From Tubiluchus corallicola (Eukaryota > Priapulida > Priapulimorpha > Priapulimorphida > Tubiluchidae), in the NCBI GenBank assembly GCA_030141605.1, contig JAQGDQ010000252.1, forward strand, positions 62,001 to 126,000: a stretch of DNA of 64,000 nucleotides. Direction: 5' to 3'. Shown here in pieces: positions 63,895 to 64,000 of the stretch. The notes below the pieces were generated by a model that saw only the letters and a program-made list of their open reading frames with translations, was not told the DNA's origin and ran no database searches. The position numbers and the translations under genes are program-made. The number at the start of each line of letters is the position of its first letter. The first letter of the stretch is position 1.

Positions 63895-64000
63895 GTATGA
63901 TCTACAGTATTAAACTATTTAGCTAGCTTGTTCATTTGTGCACTAAATTCTGTGCAATACTCACCATACCTAGGTACAGCGTGAGGGATAGGCACACTAG

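Noticed and set aside
1-64000. CRISPR arrays, operons, prophage or plasmid features
   Set aside because: No regularly spaced repeats occur, and all conserved proteins are split by spliceosomal introns. The window is ordinary animal nuclear DNA.

Overview
The window is animal (metazoan) nuclear DNA. It is AT-rich, and its conserved proteins are cut into many short exons (about 30-310 bp) by introns of about 100-3,100 bp with ordinary GT...AG ends. No operons, ribosome binding sites, CRISPR arrays or prokaryotic features are seen. Three genes were reconstructed by reading exons, checking GT/AG borders, and requiring reading-frame phase to carry across every junction. A ciliary outer-arm dynein gene and a centriolar appendage gene indicate an organism with motile cilia. 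The proteins are close to vertebrate homologues but the gene order is not vertebrate, so an invertebrate metazoan is likely. The phylum cannot be fixed from this window.

Layout. (1) 1-27445, minus strand: CNOT1, the scaffold of the CCR4-NOT deadenylase complex. It has 32 exons in the window (about 1,599 codons), running from a true start codon to the window's left edge, where the gene continues. It covers the N-terminal helical region, the tristetraprolin-binding-type region, the MIF4G domain and the CNOT9-binding region. (2) 29530-47852, minus strand: CEP89, a centriolar distal-appendage coiled-coil protein. It has 17 exons and 608 codons, complete from ATG to TGA. (3) 51750-63894, plus strand: the 5' part of an outer-arm axonemal dynein heavy chain of the DNAH5/DNAH8 class. 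It has 13 exons (about 675 codons) and continues past the right edge. CEP89 and the dynein gene lie head to head across 3.9 kb and both serve cilia. CNOT1 and CEP89 are head to tail across 2.1 kb.

The introns carry most of the unusual material. There are several families of non-autonomous DNA transposons with pogo/Tc1-mariner-type ends, including two intact 690-bp copies and one older copy of a single family. There is a PIF/Harbinger-type MITE with a TTA duplication, a tRNA-derived SINE head and several decayed LINE fragments. Two of the LINE fragments are near-identical and inverted, and they flank CEP89 exons 13-16. A GC-rich insert of unknown origin sits in CNOT1 intron 20. Other features are a long CA/TG tract, an 82-bp palindrome and a tandem duplication that copies a CNOT1 splice acceptor. 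No wholly new multi-gene system was found. The best candidates for a second look are the inverted repeats around CEP89 exons 13-16, the duplicated CNOT1 acceptor, the GC-rich insert, and the minimal uORF overlapping the CNOT1 start.
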